A program made the translations under genes and the position numbers. Below, piece after piece: positions 22,539 through 22,955 of a stretch of 22,955 nucleotides of DNA (positions within the stretch are counted from its first letter, which is position 1; each line of letters starts with the position of its first letter). Source of the DNA: a virus; IMG/VR virus record IMGVR_UViG_3300024344_000132, positions 1 to 22,955 of that record, one strand, 5' to 3'. The notes beneath the pieces were generated by a model. The model had not been told where the DNA came from, ran no database searches, and was given only the letters and a program-made list of their open reading frames with translations.

Positions 22539-22877
22539 TTATTTTGTGAAATTGAACTCATAACCGATTACGATACCAATATTCTTTTTTTCGTATTCGT
22601 AAGAAGGAGAAACAAACCAGTCTCGATCCGTGTATCTCATAAACGGCACAATATCACCACCACTATAACCAGTAGCAAGACCAATCTCTAGATGTACGAA
22701 ACGATCCAATGCATAGTCTTTGCCAGCATATAAACTGATATTGTTTTCGCTATTATAGAAAACACCTGTAATCGTATTGTCTATTTGACAACGAGCATGA
22801 GGGTGAATATTATTGTAGTTGTTTTCGAGGCCTATGTGCATTGACACAGCCATGAGTAATGAAAGACAAGTATTCAA
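22539..22877 (-). CDS. Small outer-membrane-barrel-like protein
   Basis: The 112-residue frame begins at TTG 22877, immediately after the stop of the gene upstream. ATG 22853 (MAVSMHIGLENNY, 104 residues) is an equally possible start; neither has a clear ribosome site. After a short hydrophobic N-terminus (CLSLLMAVSMHIGL), alternating strands follow: ITGVFYNSENNISLYAGKDY, FVHLEIGLATGYSGGDIVPF, DWFVSPSYEYE and a final IGIVIGYEFNF ending close to an aromatic residue, as in outer-membrane beta-barrels. Similar short proteins with GYSG-D-VP and a final GYEF occur in marine phages. Too short for a closed 8-strand barrel, so it may oligomerise or be a structural mimic. Function unknown. Confidence 0.65.
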   Translation of the reverse strand: MNTCLSLLMAVSMHIGLENNYNNIHPHARCQIDNTITGVFYNSENNISLYAGKDYALDRFVHLEIGLATGYSGGDIVPFMRYTDRDWFVSPSYEYEKKNIGIVIGYEFNFTK

Positions 22878-22955
22878 TTAATTATTGACTGGAGCATTGG
22901 CACGCCATTGATAACATGACCAGTATCTTGCTGTTGTTTTGTCTTTCGCTGTATC
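22878..22955 (-). CDS. C-terminal end of an unknown protein cut by the window
   Basis: An open frame enters from the right edge and ends at TAA 22880-22878. The visible 25 residues include TARYWSCYQWRANAPVNN. The aromatic-rich composition looks protein-like, but the fragment is too short to identify. Its stop codon directly abuts the TTG that may start the barrel-like gene. Confidence 0.4.
   Translation of the reverse strand, partial: DTAKDKTTARYWSCYQWRANAPVNN

Overview
The window looks like part of a T4-like myovirus of an AT-rich marine bacterium, most plausibly a pelagiphage (SAR11) or a close relative of the marine T4-like cyanophages. The basis is strongly AT-rich DNA, recognisable T4 baseplate-wedge homologues (gp25, gp6, gp7, gp8 and a gp5.4-type PAAR tip), a giant DUF4815-type structural protein of the kind seen in marine T4-like phages, repetitive marine-phage fibre proteins, and T4-type late promoters (TATAAATA). 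The host assignment is inference; the T4-like assignment rests on conserved blocks I can see.

Layout. Positions 1-19013 are a late structural block read entirely on the minus strand. In transcription order (right to left) it holds a staphylococcal-nuclease-type nuclease, a 37-aa lysine-rich peptide, a 68-aa small protein, PAAR tip, gp25, gp6, gp7, gp8, the 2,099-aa DUF4815 protein, a 75-aa coiled-coil protein, two tandem paralogous fibre-like proteins, and a long tail fibre that runs off the left edge. Four exact TATAAATA boxes lie 22-36 bp upstream of the start codons of the nuclease, gp25, gp8 and long fibre genes. They divide the block into four late transcription units: nuclease to PAAR, gp25-gp6-gp7, gp8 to the paralogous fibres, and the long fibre.

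Positions 19014-19621 form a divergent control region. The late promoter (minus) sits back to back with a sigma70-like promoter (plus, 17-bp spacer) that appears to start an almost leaderless message for a 79-aa protein. A duplicated pair of sigma70-like promoters follows, 144 bp apart, with a 16-bp perfect palindrome just upstream of the second.

Positions 19622-22183 are a plus-strand cassette of small, tightly overlapping, probably early genes. They include a short SH3/KOW-like basic protein, two small membrane proteins, a DUF3310-like protein and several unknowns. The cassette contains a tRNA-Pro(UGG) whose first ten bases overlap the end of a membrane-protein gene. From 22126 to the right edge, minus-strand genes return: a 78-aa unknown, a short outer-membrane-barrel-like protein, and the C-terminus of a gene cut by the window. 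A GC-rich hairpin lies between the first two.

How it works together: host RNA polymerase would read the plus-strand early genes from the sigma70-like promoters. Later, a T4-type late sigma system (gp55/gp33/gp45-like, not in this window) would switch on the minus-strand baseplate and fibre genes. I did not find a clearly unprecedented system. The most unusual items are the duplicated promoter/operator region, the nuclease plus lysine-rich peptide heading a baseplate operon, and the giant DUF4815 protein in the place of T4 gp9-gp11.
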